From JAAYAN01 sp964437215 (GTDB lineage Bacteria > Bacteroidota > Ignavibacteria > Ignavibacteriales > Melioribacteraceae): a stretch of DNA of 64,000 nucleotides. The notes beneath the pieces are model-generated. The model saw only the letters and a program-made list of their open reading frames with translations, searched no databases and was not told the origin of the DNA. Of this stretch, positions 62,814 through 64,000 are shown one piece after another; the stretch's first letter is position 1, and each line of letters opens with the position of its first letter. Both the position numbers and the translations under genes were made by a program. The stretch covers positions 17,207 through 81,206 of the forward strand of contig CAYTFZ010000003.1 of the NCBI GenBank assembly GCA_964437215.1. The letters are read 5' to 3'.

Positions 62814-64000
62814 CCGGCTACAGTATAGATTTTAATTTTTAACTCATCAGGAATTTGTGTAAGCTTAAACGTAAAATATGTTTTATTGCTAAATGGATTC
62901 GGATAATTATAAGTATCAAGGATTCTAGGTGTATTATCCACTAAAAATGTTCTTTCTATATCAGAGGCATTTTCGAAAGTTGAATTTCTGTCAACCCATA
63001 CGCGGAAAGTATGAGTGCCGTCATTAAATTTAGGATTAATTGTATACGTAATTTCTTTTACTCCAGGAGCTTGTTCAATTTCCGAGGCAGGAACAATTTC
63101 ATTATCAATAACTACCCGCAAGTTATTTTTTGTAACATTGTAATCGTACCATTCAGCAAGGTCTTTCAAAGAAATTATAATCTTCGGATTTTCAGAAATA
63201 TATTGTCCGTCCATAATTTCCTGTCCGTCAAACGTAACGCTAATAGAAGTATCCGATATCCCGACTGTTGTATCTTTTTTTACGTAAAAAGGAGCGTTAT
63301 AAATGTTGTTGTCTTCGTAAATTTCTGCAACTTTATTTTCAGAATCGATAATGATTCTGAAAAACATCTGCCCAAATTGTTCATCAAAATCTAATTTAAC
63401 AGGTATGTTAAAGTTAATGTGCGCATTTGGGACTAAACTGAATAGTAAAGTGTCGAGTATAGTACGAACTGAATTGTCGGGTTTTACTATTTCCACAACT
63501 ACTTTAAAGCTGTCTGCAATATTTTCACCAATATTGTAAACACCAAATAATATATTATTATTACCTCCCTGAGAAATTGTATCGGAGGCAACTTTCAAAA
63601 CCTGGTAATTTGTGAATAATTCAGGTAGCATTTTGTAATTTACGCCTATTGCAGAAATTTCAGGTGAAAGCCCGCTTGTTGAATTATTTAAGGAAAACTT
63701 CAGCTTTAACTTTGGGTACATTTTTGCATTAACAGATGAAATATCAATGTTATTTGTAGTTAAATTGATGGAATTTAAAGTATCTGCAAGATTATCATTC
63801 TTTATACCAATCGGTAAAATATTAATAGAAGCATCTCCAGGGATTGAATAATCGACTTCCAAATTTTGCCATTCAGAGGATGCTCCAATTTCTTTAGATA
63901 CAAAATAACCATTTGATAGGTTTTTAATAAACGTTGTATCAATAGAAACACTTCCTCCGTAAGGAGGTGACCAAGCTTCAGGTACACTTCCCGGTACAGC
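62814..64000 (-). CDS. Large secreted protein with CARDB-like and sorting domains (partial at both ends)
   Basis: The frame is open from the right edge to the gap, about 395 residues. From the edge it reads a beta-rich region (W-S-P-P-Y-G-G-S-V-S-I-D), then a CARDB-like domain (A-S-D-T-I-S-Q-G-G-N-N-N and A-E-I-Y-E-D-N-N-I-Y-N-A-P-F), then a second Ig-like domain, and finally the start of a sorting domain (Y-N-Y-P-N-P-F-S-N-K-T-Y-F-T-F-K-L). The layout resembles the C-terminal part of C25 gingipain/PorU-like proteins in Ignavibacteria, but the peptidase domain, if any, is outside the window. A GTG/TTG at 63862 is internal, not the start. Confidence 0.75.

Noticed and set aside
1..64000. Search for CRISPR arrays, insertion sequences, prophage or integrase genes
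   Set aside because: None seen: no regular direct repeats with spacers, no transposase or integrase motifs.

Overview
This is an A+T-rich bacterial chromosomal segment (roughly two thirds A+T by eye). It almost certainly comes from a metagenome-assembled member of Ignavibacteria or a close relative in the Bacteroidota/Chlorobiota group. The clues are C-terminal secretion/sorting domains of the N-Y-P-N-P-F type, a GWxTD-domain protein, a YbeY with Asp as its third metal ligand, a PyrDK-type dihydroorotate dehydrogenase, and many secreted beta-rich proteins. Three runs of exactly 100 N mark scaffold joins. Two of them are flanked by the same 55 bp on both sides, so they are probably unmerged contig overlaps rather than missing sequence. 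Removing one copy plus the Ns restores two genes (an S41 protease and an S8 protease) in frame. The third join (62714-62813) is a real gap of unknown length.

Layout. Positions 1-6954 (minus strand) hold a tightly packed series: DUF2279 protein, glycosyltransferase, outer-membrane barrel, S41 protease, gamma-carbonic-anhydrase-like protein, MBL-fold hydrolase, ybeY, and the first codons of another gene. Positions 6965-11544 (minus) hold trpS-scpA-scpB-rluB-lysS, ended by a strong terminator. Positions 11617-13903 hold an HNH protein with no canonical start codon, two tRNA-Arg genes (ACG and CCG) each followed by a copy of the same palindromic element, then tadA (the enzyme that edits tRNA-Arg-ACG) and adk. 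Positions 13900-18795 (minus) read rho, GWxTD protein, pdxA, methyltransferase, ftsE-like. Positions 18952-24918 (minus) read alr, an unknown coiled-coil protein, manC, pyrK, pyrD, folC. A UPF0145 protein and a multidomain signalling ATPase follow. Positions 26787-33997 (minus) read prmC, dtd, a phosphatase-superfamily enzyme, comEC, murB, an MFS transporter.

Positions 34236-41257 hold amtB, purE, a head-GIN lipoprotein, a 1270-residue protein with TPR, beta and three AAA+ (CbbX/SpoVK type) domains, and a small coiled-coil protein with its own promoter-like region and a 14-bp palindrome. Positions 41315-47048 are a complete threonine operon (thrA, asd, thrB, thrC). Positions 47199-58809 (minus) read lepA, a signal peptidase, the S8 protease, a dipeptide epimerase, a GH9 glycosidase, a RecA/KaiC-like ATPase fused to a degenerate GGDEF-like domain, an M64 peptidase, and a GAF plus PP2C phosphatase. 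Positions 58966-64000 hold a pseudo-phosphoesterase fused to a PQQ-type propeller, a HAD phosphatase, a terminator, and two secreted or outer-membrane proteins around the third gap.

Most of the window is housekeeping. The features most worth a second look are the triple-AAA+ protein with an inactivated third module, the RecA-like/GGDEF-like fusion, the receiver-like/GHKL/cNMP-like fusion, the tRNA-Arg/tadA arrangement with its repeats, and two genes whose conserved N-termini lack any ATG/GTG/TTG start. No CRISPR array, insertion sequence, prophage or recognised defence system was seen.
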